The notes under the pieces are model-generated. The model worked only from the letters and a program-made list of their open reading frames with translations, searched no databases and was not told where the DNA came from. A DNA stretch of 64,000 nt from Neoarius graeffei (taxonomy: Eukaryota; Chordata; Actinopteri; Siluriformes; Ariidae), in contig NC_083577.1 of NCBI RefSeq assembly GCF_027579695.1, positions 28,012,198 through 28,076,197 on the forward strand. The letters run 5' to 3'. A program made the position numbers and the translations under genes. Positions 1 to 9,928 of the stretch are shown piece after piece. The stretch's first letter is position 1; each line of letters begins with the position of its first letter.

Positions 1-275
1 ATGATAGATCTGATTAAACACTCCCCCGCGGTCAAGTGAAGCAGAGGCTCATAACGCAAAATTACACTTGAAGAATAAGGAGAAGTAAAAACACACACAC
101 GCCTAAAGCACCCTGTGTGCTGGGTAATGAGTTTCCCAACATCATGTATTAAATCGCAATTAATACCTACAACACAAAACCAACAAACAATATGTTTCAT
201 CGCAAAATAAACAACAATCACAACTCGTACCATTCACACACTGAGCGTATCCGTATAGCACGGGTTCGTGTTCAA
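1..275. other. intergenic, no feature recognised
   Basis: No coding frame, RNA or repeat family recognised. It ends in the 8-bp GTGTTCAA that is duplicated on the far side of the element starting at 276. Confidence 0.5.
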
Positions 276-1265
276 TAGGGCTGTAACGATATGCGTATCG
301 AAATCGAAATCGCGATACGCAGAGCCACGATCCGTGTCGCGATACAAGAAGGCAGAATCGCGGTACACCCTTTCAAACTTCTCCTCAGCCCAAAAACAGA
401 GGCGCTTCCAAACTTCAATTTATGAATACTTTACTTTTTATTTAAATTACATTTTAAACTTACTTAAATTACTTTTATTTTTTTATATCTATTAGTAAGT
501 CGTTTTTTCGCCGACCTGCGACAATCTTCTGCGAGTCACGCAACGTCCACACTCGCCACTGGCAGAGCGTTCATTTCTTTTAAGCGGTCGCCATTCTGGT
601 TGCGACGCGGGGAGCGAATCTGTAAACGAGCAGCTCATTGGCTGGCTAGGTGTGCCACAAGCCAATCACAATCACTTGCAGGCATGCAGTGTTGCCAGAT
701 TGGGCGGGTTTAGGTGCTTTTTGGCTGGTTTTGAACATATTTTGGGGTGGAAAACGTTAGCAATATCTGGCAACACTGAAGGCATGTCTGCTTGGGCGGA
801 AGCCTTCTGCGGCAGTTACATTTTGACACGCGAGCAATGTTTCACCATAAAAATTCCGTAATTTCCATCTGTTTTCCGCGATCACAGAAAATCATTGGCC
901 CTATGAGAGTGAGACAGTGAGAGAGCCCCCCCCCCAAAAAAAAAAAATCTTAATGGATTTACACGATTTGGAAAAATGACTTTTTCAGAACCGAAAGAAA
1001 CAGAGCTTCCGGCTCAACAGTATTATTTTGAGAAATAAAACAGTCTTTGGATTTACATTTGTTCATTTATGCATACATATTACTCATTCTCTGCAGTGGT
1101 CTGAATTATTTGTTATTAAATAGTTAATGTAAGTAAGTAAATGTTAATAAGTCAAATTTACTACTTTAAAAAAACATTTAAAAAAAAATCGTGGGCGTAT
1201 CGAATCGTGGGTCAAAAATCGCGAAACGAATCGAATCGTGAGTTGGGTGTATCGTTACAGCCCTA
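276..1265. mobile_element. non-autonomous hAT-type DNA transposon
   Basis: The element begins TAGGGCTGTAACGATA and ends with the inverted match ending CAGCCCTA. It is flanked on both sides by a perfect 8-bp duplication GTGTTCAA (268-275 and 1266-1273). An 8-bp target duplication with TAGGG/CCCTA ends is typical of hAT elements. The sub-terminal parts are rich in short inverted motifs around ATCGCGATA and CGAATCG on both sides, as expected for transposase binding. No transposase frame is left, so it would depend on an autonomous relative. A 92-bp mini-MITE sits inside at 687-778. Confidence 0.88.
687..778. mobile_element. 92-bp mini-MITE, copy 1
   Basis: Starts CAGTGTTGCCAGAT and ends ATCTGGCAACACTG, a 14-bp perfect terminal inverted repeat on a total length of only 92 bp. 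The flanks CAGGCATG (679-686) and AAGGCATG (779-786) match at 7 of 8 bases, an 8-bp target duplication of hAT type. Three more copies occur in the window (1890, 5226, 22110). Confidence 0.85.
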
Positions 1266-1553
1266 GTGTTCAAGTTCCGTTCCACAGCGCTGTTGCGTTC
1301 TCGACTCGAATTGCGGATTAATGTTCCATCACAGCAGCTCTCGCATTTTATCGTCATGAGCTCATTCGAAGATGGTTTTTTGTTGTTTTTTTAATCCAGG
1401 GCTCGACATCAACTTTTTAATTCGCTCGTCCTGACCATAACCTTTTTATTCCTATGTATTTACTAGTTCAGTGAAAGGATTAACCGAGTTGATCATAAAG
1501 CAGGTCTGGTTATGATCATCATTATTCTTTCATGATTGATAATTTTTCAATAA

Positions 1554-2264
1554 AGGGGTGTTCACATGGCAGCTTTTACTCCGGTGTATCACCGGGGCTG
1601 CCCCGGTAGAGCGTTCACACGGTACAAAGTTATACCGGTGTCGCCCCAGAAAGCTGCTTAAACCGGTGCAAATCTAACCCTGCTCGGGAGGGGGTTTAAG
1701 AAATTTACTCCGGAGTAAATGCTAGTTTGCGGGGCAGCACCGATATAAAATGGGACGTCTGAACGCTACAGGGGTAGACTCGCTACGCGTGACGAGAGTT
1801 GATTACATACGGGCATTGCATAATTTGCATCCTGGTATTTTGCGCTTCCAAAATGGCGAATATCAACAACAACAGAACTGCGTGTCTTCCAGTGTTGCCA
1901 GATTGGGCGGTTTTAAGTGCATTTCGGCGGATTTGAACATATTTTGGGCTGGAAAACGTCAGCAGTATCTGGCAACACTGGTGTCTTCATCCAAGTTGTT
2001 TTCCCGGCACTTGGTGATGCCATGACAACCGGGAAAAGGAAGTACATTTTCACGCATGCGCATATTTCATTTCCGCATTATTACTATCGTATAGCACGGT
2101 CGCAAAAACTGCAAGTGGGGCTGCACCGGTGCTAACACGCTTCTCTCTAGTAAGCAGGTTTGTGACGTGTGAACGCTCCACAAAATTTACACCGGTGTAA
2201 GATATATCGCAACAAAAGACATCGGTGCAGCATCGATGCAAATATGTGCCATGTGAACACCCCT
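1554..2264. mobile_element. TIR element AGGGGTGTTCACA, copy 1
   Basis: The ends are inverted matches: AGGGGTGTTCACATGGCA at the left and TGCCATGTGAACACCCCT at the right. The interior is rich in ACCGG/CCGGT motifs that also pair across the element. No transposase frame is present. A second copy lies at 21774-22544, so this is a dispersed family. No clear target duplication is visible, so the superfamily is not assigned. It carries mini-MITE copy 2. Confidence 0.8.
1890..1980. mobile_element. mini-MITE, copy 2
   Basis: Same CAGTGTTGCCAGAT...ATCTGGCAACACTG structure as copy 1, 91 bp long. It is flanked by a perfect 8-bp duplication GTGTCTTC (1882-1889 and 1981-1988). It is nested in the TIR element 1554-2264, and the second copy of that host carries it at the same site. 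Confidence 0.9.
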
Positions 2265-3415
2265 GAAAACTCAAACTTTAACTGCAACAATAAACAGAAA
2301 CTATCCGAAGCCCCATTATGGTGCGCGTGTTGTTCTAACCCATTCCCTGTTCTGCAGTTTTAAGAGTTCGACTCAACCAAATTCAAAGCTTCTGGAGGAA
2401 ATAAAGTTAAAGCTTGAAGTATAAATTAATTTAAAGAAAACGAGGTGGATATGATAAGGAGGACAGAATCACGTTGTGAATGAAAACAAACCGTGAGTGA
2501 GTTCGGTACGGTCGGAAAATCCCCAAGAAATTTTTTTTACGACGTGTGTGATGGTAGATGTGAGCCATACAAAAGAAAAACACACTGAAATGAAGATTCA
2601 CCACAGGTATTGATTTTATTGAGGTATTTGATCACCATTTCTCTGATTTCGATGAAGTCTAATAATCTATAATTAGATATTACGACATGGCTATTTTTCC
2701 ACACGCACCTGCTGTAGTCGGCTTCCGTGGAATTTCCTAAACAGTAACGCGGCCGGATCACTGAGGGAATTGAACTGGTTTTGCTGGAACTTTATTGATG
2801 TAACTCTTGAATAATTTCGACACTAAAGATGATTTTCAACAAATATTCAACTCGTCCTGGCGGACAGACAAATGCGGAATTAACTTGCCCGGACCAAAAA
2901 CTTGGTTGTCCCGGACAGTCGGACAACCGTTTACGTCAAGCCTTGAAATCCAACAGCTCATTCGTAGGGGCTTGTGAAAGCGTGGACTCTCCACTCCACA
3001 TGATCGCAACCTAACTGGAGAACTTTGGTGAAGTTTATTGAACGTTGATGGAAGGAGTCTCCAGTGTCCGTGCTTTTCCTAGTTACGCATTGTTTCAGCT
3101 TCGTGTGAATCTTCGTTTGCGGCGTCTCGGCGACAACGAGCTGCATTGTCCATGTTATTAACTGTCAGACACGCCGAAGAAACGACTGTTTAAAGCTGGT
3201 ACGCTCAGCACGAAGGCGGTGACGAGGTTTGTGGACGTTTTAGAAGATTAAATGTCGCTATGCACAGGTCAAAAAGCACCATGTATCATTTTAATACATA
3301 AATTGTAATTGCTGTGTGATGAGAGGAATAACACACTCTGGGGTGTTCTGTGAAAGGAAAATCATCAACTTCAGGGTGAGAACAGTGACGAGGTAAACTG
3401 ATCAGTAACAGTGTA
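2265..3415. other. intergenic, no feature recognised
   Basis: About 1.15 kb without a recognisable gene, RNA or repeat. Short open frames here show no domain, codon bias or splice context. Confidence 0.5.
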
Positions 3416-3790
3416 CAGTCGTGTGAAAAAGAAAGTACACCCTCTTTCAAGTCTAGGTTTTAAGTGTCAGGAAATAATTTAAAAAAAAATCATCTGGTCC
3501 TTACCAGGTCTTAAAATTAGGCAAATACAACCTCAGATGACCAATAATACATGATATATTCACCCTGTCATTATTTATTTAACACAAAGTAAGCCAAAAA
3601 TGCAGTAGCAGTGTGTGAAAAATTAAGTACACCCTGACCGCTTCCATAGAAATTATGAAGGCAATTAGCAGCCAGGTGTTGCTGATGAAATGAATTTGAA
3701 GAATTGATCATCAGCAAGTGTGGCCACCTCTTTCAAAGCAGAAGTTTTGGCGGTTTGCTGGTCTGGAGCACTCGGGTGTGCGTTAACACA

Positions 3791-4361
3791 ATGACAAGGA
3801 GGAAAGACATCAGCAATGATCTTAGAGAAGCAATTTTGGCTTTGGACAGATGAGACCAAAGTGGAAATGTTTGGCCATGATGCACAGCGCCATGTCTGGT
3901 GAATACCAAACACAGCATATCAGCACAAACACCTCATCAAGAACGGTGGTGGAGGGGTGATGATTTGGGCTTGTTTTGCAGCCACAAGGCCTGGGCACCT
4001 TGCAGTCATCGAGTCAACCATGAACTCCTCTGTATACCAAAGTATTCTAGAGGCAAATGTAAGGCCATCTGTCCAACAGCTAAAGCTTGGCCGCAATTGG
4101 GTCACGCAACAGGACGATGATCCCAAGCACACCAGCAAATCTACAGCAGAATGGCTGAAAAAGAAAAGAATCGAGGTGTTGGAATGGCCAAGTCAAAGTC
4201 CAGACCTCAACCCAACTGAAATGCCGTGGCGGGACCTTAAGAGAGCTGTGCATAAACAAATGCCCCAAACATGAATGAACTGAAGCAATGTTGTCAAGAA
4301 GAGTGGGCCAAAATTCCGATATGAGAGACGGATAAAATCATACAGAAAACGATTGCTTCGT
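3791..4361 (+). pseudogene. Tc1-like transposase, internally deleted
   Basis: The ATG at 3791 opens MTRRKDISNDLREAI, the usual Tc1 N-terminus. The sequence then jumps straight to the first catalytic aspartate region (WTDETKVEMFG), so most of the DNA-binding helix-turn-helix part is missing. An in-frame stop follows near 3900. Residues after 3957 keep the second aspartate region (DDDPKHTSK) and the DLNPTEMPW block with the catalytic glutamate of the DDE triad. Deletion plus stop means no active product. It ends where the nested hAT element begins. Confidence 0.88.
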
Positions 4362-4377
4362 TAGGGCTGTGCGATAT

Positions 4378-4945
4378 TAGTCTGGCTAACGCGACTTCAA
4401 AGCTCTGCGAGCATTTGGTCTGGCAAAGATATTAAGCCCAACCGTTTCCCAAAGGCGTGTTGACCCGCCTCCCTGAAATGCCTCAGTTTGCTACTGGTCG
4501 AAGCCAGAAAAGGCTGTGACGAAGCTTAAACCAATCACATCACTCTTTCCTCTGACGTATGTGGCGCGACGGAAACTGCTTGAGTAACAGGAAGAAGATA
4601 AATACCTCCAGGGCTCCGTTTTCAATGAGAACTTCCCGTTGAATGCTTTCAATACAGCATCTACCGCTGTGTCAAAGGCTTGCCGCTGCTCCATGTTCGT
4701 AATGTTTCTAGTGAATGAAGCGCTTCCGGCATAGATTCTGTAAACAATCTATGGCTTCCGGTTGCAGTTCTACTACGTCACTGCCTTGAACACGCCTCTA
4801 CCCAGGGCCGTTGGAGATGCTCAAAGTTGATTGGCTCCCGATTTTTCGGGAGCTTGGAAGAGCTGGAGATAGCTTGCCTTGCCAGACTAAGCTCGCAACA
4901 GGCCCTCGTGTTGCGTCACACTTAGGATGGGCGGGCCCAGGCTAG
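4378..4945. mobile_element. short element nested in the hAT terminus
   Basis: The host terminus ...TGTGCGATAT is interrupted and then restarts with TGCGATATATCG at 4946, giving a duplicated 8-9 bp flank (TGCGATAT). The insert begins TAGTCTGGC and ends CCAGGCTAG, short imperfect inverted ends. It is about 568 bp with no coding frame. The 8-bp duplication suggests another hAT-type non-autonomous element. The exact edge is uncertain by one base. Confidence 0.65.
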
Positions 4946-5225
4946 TGCGATATATCGAATACACTCGATATATCGCCGAAAATTCTGTGTGCGATACATA
5001 AAATTATTATATCGTAACTATCGTGTATTTTATGGTCCTCTTCCGACTTGCGTTCGTTTCGTGTTTGTTTAAAACATTTCCCGGTGGTTTTCTCCCTGTC
5101 CCTCAGGCAGTAACGTGAGAGGCTGCCTAAGGGTAAAGAAAACAATAATGTCACGCACTCGCCAACCAATCCCGGGCGACATCTCGGTGCTGAAAGGAAC
5201 TTCCGGGAAGATTTTCTAGTTTCGG

Positions 5226-5317
5226 TTGTGTTGCCAGATTGGGCGGTTTTAAGTGCGTTTTGGCGGGTTTTGAACATATTTTGGGCTGGAAAACGTCAGC
5301 AGTATCTGGCAACACTG
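5226..5317. mobile_element. mini-MITE, copy 3
   Basis: Starts TTGTGTTGCCAGAT (first bases mutated) and ends ATCTGGCAACACTG, about 92 bp. It lies in the 5' region of the decayed hAT transposase. The flanks are not a clean 8-bp duplication. Instead about 25 bp (GGGAAGATTTTCTAGTTTCGG / GGGAAGATTTCCTGGTTCCGG) is repeated on both sides. Confidence 0.8.
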
Positions 5318-5437
5318 CCGGCGGGAAGATTTCCTGGTTCCGGTTTACAGCGCTGACTCAGTTCGTGCAATCGCTGGTGTTGCATTAGCTACATTAGCTA
5401 CCGTGTAAGCTCTGTCAATTTCAGCGACAAATTAAAA

Positions 5438-5655
5438 ATGGAAGCGGACGAATTGGTTCCTAAAAGAACTAGTAAGGGGTCAGTCATGTGGCATTTTTTG
5501 GATATCGCAAGGAGGACGTGGAGCAGCAAATGCCAGTTTGTAAAGTGTGCAAAAAAAACCTGTCATCACGAAAGGCAGCAGCCGGAATTATACACATCTG
5601 AGAGGCAGAGCCAGAAAACATTCAGTTCAAAAGTGTGCAAAGAGAAAAATGATGT
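5438..5655 (+). pseudogene. hAT transposase N-terminal exon (BED zinc finger), frameshifted
   Basis: The ATG at 5438 opens MEADELVPKRTSKGSVMWHF. One frame over, the sequence continues FGYRKEDVEQQ, then CKVCKKNLSSRKAAAG, which carries the CxxC pair and context of a BED finger in hAT transposases. The two parts are in different frames, so at least one frameshift separates them, and a stop follows. It fits the enclosing TAGGG-ended element as the remains of its own transposase. The catalytic part is not seen. Confidence 0.6.
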
Positions 5656-5698
5656 TTTGCAGATCTCTCTCTTCTCTCCCTCAATTTCTCTCTCTATA

Positions 5699-6652
5699 GA
5701 CCTCTTGCAGTCACGTGACCGGAATGTAAACAGCCGCCATCTTGTCGGTAAAAAACACAGCTGAATACTGCTGCACTCGTGTACAAAATGGATCAATTTC
5801 AACCGACGGACTACACGGCTCATTTTTCTAATGAACAGATAACTAGATATATGTCTAAAATAAACGATCTACAGATTAGTGGCCCTTATGGCTTACCGGA
5901 CGGAGTTTTCACGACCGTGTCAGTGGATATTCAACTGCCGGAGGTGGAATACCCAGACGTGTATAATTACCTCATTAACTTTCCCTCGCTGTTCAGTGGT
6001 GAAGCATTGCGTGCTTATAAATCTCTGGACAGTTATCTTTACAGAAATTCAAGATTTGTCAGCGACTCAGATGTGGCATCTTGTAAACAAGAAAATAACA
6101 ATCCTCATTGGACGGGTAAGTCACTTAAGTATTGAGACCCCGCTGGTCTCGCTATCTCGTCCGGAATGTTGTGCATGCGATGGAAATCGCTACAAACCGT
6201 CATTTTCTGCTGGAAACCAATGTCCAGTAAGTCCATACGGTTGTAGTGGATATTGAAGTCCGGTACAGACGAACAACACGCAAAAATACACACAAAAAAC
6301 ATAAAAAACGTGCACAGGTAGGGAGAGCTTGTAGTCTATCACTATTACTGTATATATGGTATACCTGATAGCAGCAATCCATTTTGCACGCCTGTCAGGG
6401 TCCCGTGGCAGCCTACTGTCAAGTGTATGTGAGCATCATGGGTTTCCCACACTTGAAAGGGAAGGACTCGGACACAGGATTCCACTCGTCTTATGTTTTA
6501 TTGATTTTCAGTGGAGTTGACGTTGTAGTAGAATTGTGTTTTCCAGAAGAAAAGGTAGTAGCAGAAGTAGAAGGCGGAAACATGGCGTTTGACCGACAAG
6601 GTGGCGTCTGTTTACAATCTGGATCGGATGTGACGTCACATGCAAGCGCTCC
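5699..6652 (+). mobile_element. TIR element with a possible YqaJ-type ORF fragment
   Basis: The left end around 5702-5752 (CTTGCAGTCACGTGACC ... GTAAACAGCCGCCATCTTG) is inverted at 6593-6650 (CAAGGTGGCGTCTGTTTAC ... GTCACATGCAAG). These are imperfect inverted ends of about 50-60 bp. The interior carries a coding fragment at 5788-6135 that ends at a splice donor. Layout and content suggest a shortened derivative of an ISL2EU/IS4EU-like element, whose autonomous members encode a YqaJ nuclease. The assignment is tentative. Confidence 0.55.
5788..6135 (+). pseudogene. first-exon fragment resembling transposon YqaJ-protein N-terminus
   Basis: The frame from MDQFQPTDYTAHFSNEQI contains PDVYNYLINFPSLFSGEALR and then AYKSLDSYLY. 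The pattern 'DVYNYL...YKSLxAY' is what I associate with the N-terminal part of YqaJ/SWIM-type proteins carried by fish and invertebrate transposons. A GTAAGT donor follows at about 6116. Downstream, the family-like text (WHLVNKKITILIGRV) is in another frame, so the fragment is shifted. No nuclease domain is present. The family call rests on pattern memory and needs a profile search. Confidence 0.4.
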
Positions 6653-6659
6653 ATTGTGA

Positions 6660-8570
6660 ATGTTCCAGTGGTTCTCAGTAGTCAGGTTAATAGCTTGGAG
6701 ATCTATTTTTTTTTTTAATAATTTAATGAATGAGCACTTTTCTTATTTAGGCTAAATGTCTTTCTCAGTGTTGAGCTTGCGCTTTATTGGTTCGAGCTCT
6801 GAGCAGCTCTGTATTGTGTTGCCCCCAGGCTTTTAGATAGAGGGGCGTCTGGGCGTCTTTTCGACGCCCTGTACTGAAAAAAACAAGAAATTGGACGCCC
6901 TACTTTTTAGTACGACGCCCTAAAGACGCCCTAATATTTCCGCCCGTGTTATGTCCGGTAACTTAGCTGAATATGTTAAAAAATCGCCGAGTCTGAGCTT
7001 TCCGAGGATCTACAAGCTTTGTTGACACCGCCATTTTGGAAATTTCAGAAGTCTCGCTTTGACAGCTGTCTTTCCCGAAGACGCCCAGGGTTACCATAGC
7101 AACAGCACGAGCCCAGAGTACAAAATATAGGCACCCGCCGCAGAGCTACAGAAACACGCGTTTCTATGGCTGCACTAATTTCAAAATTGTGAGAGCCCTC
7201 GTTATAAATAAATGGGTTATTAAATAAATTTGGTGTACAAAGCACTTGTAATATGCGTTCCCAGAGCAGAGGGGGAAAAGATGTATGCCTAGGAGACACT
7301 GGCATAAATATCCAGACAATATAGCCGTAGACTATATTGCCGCAGCTAAATGTGGAATGTAGTCTATAGAAAACCGGCCTTACCTGACATGTTATTTATC
7401 CCGAATAAATCCTTTTAACAGTAAATAACACATTTTCATGCAGATTTTCCCAACATTACAGGCTACGTAGTGGAGAGTGTGGTAGTCGAGCCGGCGGGTA
7501 GTATTTCTAGTAGGCTAAACAATAATCAAATACGACACGTTCTAAAGGATGCTGGGATTCCAAAGAACGCACGTGAAAAGGACGAACACGTGGGATATTT
7601 GGTAAGGAAGATAGAAGATAGATTTTTCTGAGTTTTTTGGGCATGACAGGAAGAAAATGAAGAAAAGAGGAAGGCAAACAACGATTTCCAACTTCTTTCA
7701 GAAGAGAACTCATGTAAGTTTTTTTTTTCTTCTGTAACTGTTGATAGGCTTGGAATGTCAAAAAACTATCACAATCCCATAACTAGACAGCCAGGTTTCT
7801 TGCATGAATAAATAGGGATGACCGGGGTTGGTTGTCACAAGTTATGGTTGTCACATTCGTCATATCTCAGCCACCATAGGGCGCTGCTCAATTCCACCAA
7901 GATAGAAATGTTTAGAATTAGTACTGGGGTCATTCTACCTGAAAAGTTATTGTGTGTTGCATGCATTTCAAAGGTGAGAACAATTTGAAGGTTTTTCATA
8001 CCTAAATGTAAATTTTTAGTACCTTGGTTTTTACCTTCTAGCTTTGTAATTAATGGGTTTCTATTGAAAAAACGAATACCATTATAATGTTTGAAGACTT
8101 AGCCATATTTCCTGTGTGTTTTTTTCTTTGTTATACTAAATCTTTGGACGCTAGCGGCTTTGAAGCGGCTAGCATTAGAAATTTCAAAATTTTCCGGGGG
8201 AGTACCCCCGGAACCCCCTAAAACACTCGTGCCAGCGGCGCTCAACGCGCCGCTACACCTCGCCACATACAGTGACACCTGCAAAAAAGTTAGACTCCCT
8301 AAAAAAAAATCCTGCCTAAAAGCCTGGTTGCCCCTTTGTTGCAATTTTCAAGATTGTTTTTGCAGTTTGTGCCACGTCTTCGTTGAATAAAAATAGTCTT
8401 ATTTCAATTCAATTGTGATTAATCACCAACATGAAAATGTAAAATGTGTTGTTGAAAACCACCTGTAAAGTTAACCAAGAATGTTATGTTATTTAATCTG
8501 CAGGGATTGTAGTGAAAACAGTAAAAAGTTAGATTTCATGGGGTCCTTTAGAGGAGATTTAAATATATCG
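6660..8570. other. interior of the hAT element, mostly unrecognised
   Basis: No coding region recognised. Around 6838-6935 the motif GACGCCCT recurs four to five times in both orientations (GGGCGTC/GACGCCC), suggesting the end of another element. Two similar tracts, CATTTTGGAAATTTCAGAAGTC (7030s) and ATTAGAAATTTCAAAATTTTCC (8175), hint at further repeat material. Confidence 0.4.
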
Positions 8571-8930
8571 AGATATATATCGTATATCGTGAAATGGAGA
8601 AAAATGTATCGGGATATTCATTTTTTCCCATTATCGCACAGCCCTACTTCAAGTTACTGCTGCAAAAGGTGGTTCTCCAAGCTATTGAATCATGAGGTGT
8701 ACTTACTTTTTCACACCACATTGGATTCTGCATTTTCACTTAATTTGTGTTAAATAAATAACGGCATGGTGGAATCTCTCGCGTGTTGCTTTACACCTGG
8801 GGTTAGATTTGCATAATTTTAGGACCTGGTAAGGATCAGATGATTATTATTATTATTATTTTTTTTTTAGGTCTTGATTGGGAAAAACCATGTAACTGGA
8901 AGAGGGTGTGCTTTCTTTTTCACATGATGA

Positions 8931-9928
8931 CACACACACACACGGTCATAAAGTAAAAAGTCTTGTTGCGAGTGTGTCCAGATATTTTAAACAAAATAGT
9001 TTTCCGAGAAACTCCTTAAAATAACAAGTGATGCTTTTTTTTTTTTTTAAATAAAGGTTAAAAAAAGATCATGCCGTCATGTTAACTCTTCCCAACTTGA
9101 ATCGCATCTGAATCGCCAATGTGTGTATGACGAGTGAAGAACAGCTTTACAAAAATGTGAATCCTGTTTTGAGTACTGCTCTCGCCACGCGTTATTTCCA
9201 AATCGCTGCACTACAAACACGCAGGTTTCGTGTCGTGCCGTCAAACTGAGATCCATGACATCACGATTTCAGCTATTACTTTGGCTGATGTGTGTAATAA
9301 CCCCAATCACAGTGCGTGCACTTTCTGACCCTGAAAAGAAACGCATGGGCATGGACACATTTACTTGAAACTTGAGCACAACAGAGAACTCGCAAGGATT
9401 TTTTTGACTCTATGAAGCTTTCCTTTCGATCTAGATTACGATTCGCCAAAACTCATGATCGTCATGTCAGCCTTGATATAAATAGGTCGAGAAAACTTTT
9501 CTACAGCAGTGACGCAGTGATGCGTTGACATCAACCCCCAGACGTGCTGAGTGGCATCTCAATCAACTAAAACAGTACTGTAAGCCCTGTTTAAAAAAAA
9601 AAAAAAAAAGCGTTGAGTAATTTGTTCCTGAAACCAGCTCATTCAGACTGACACTGACATTTCTGTCAGGTTCAGTATGCTGAAGGAAGAACGCACGGCG
9701 CGTTTCCAAACCCTTTTGATCTCGTGTTATAAGAGCCCGGATGGAAAAGCTCGCATTTTCCACGGATTAAACTCTCAAATGGAGCAAAGTGCCCAGAAAA
9801 GTGACTTCTCCTTCATTTAATAGAAGACACGAGTCCCGTCGTTGTCATCGTCATTCGCTACATCCCAGGCTTTGTGTGAACGCTAATCATCAAAGAAGAG
9901 CAGGGCTGTAATTACGCCCCAACATGTA
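8931..9928. other. intergenic, no feature recognised
   Basis: Begins with a short CA run, then unique-looking sequence. No gene, RNA or repeat recognised. Confidence 0.5.

Larger units (their letters stand above)
4362..8646 (+). mobile_element. hAT-type element inside the Tc1, itself multiply invaded
   Basis: Ends are TAGGGCTGTGCGATA and TATCGCACAGCCCTA (the left one split by the insertion at 4378). The right flank is CTTCAAGT and the left flank is CTTCGT, which reads as the same 8-bp duplication with two bases lost. Removing the element restores the expected Tc1 sequence GATTGCTTCAAGTT. Sub-terminal ATATATCG motifs occur on both sides. It carries a decayed BED-type transposase exon (5438-5655) and at least three younger insertions. 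Much of 6660-8570 is not recognised. Confidence 0.8.
3416..8930 (+). mobile_element. Tc1-like transposon split by a 4.3-kb insertion
   Basis: The left end (TA at 3414-3415, then CAGTCGTGTGAAAAAGAAAG) pairs with the right end near 8905-8930 (CTTTCTTTTTCACATGATGA). Sub-terminal blocks such as ACCAGGTC/GACCTGGT and AATCATCTG/CAGATGATT also pair across the two sides. The 3' part of the transposase region stops at about 4361 and resumes at 8647 (CTTCAAGTTACTGCTGC), so 4362-8646 is a later insertion. The right boundary is approximate because the last bases have decayed. Confidence 0.85.
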
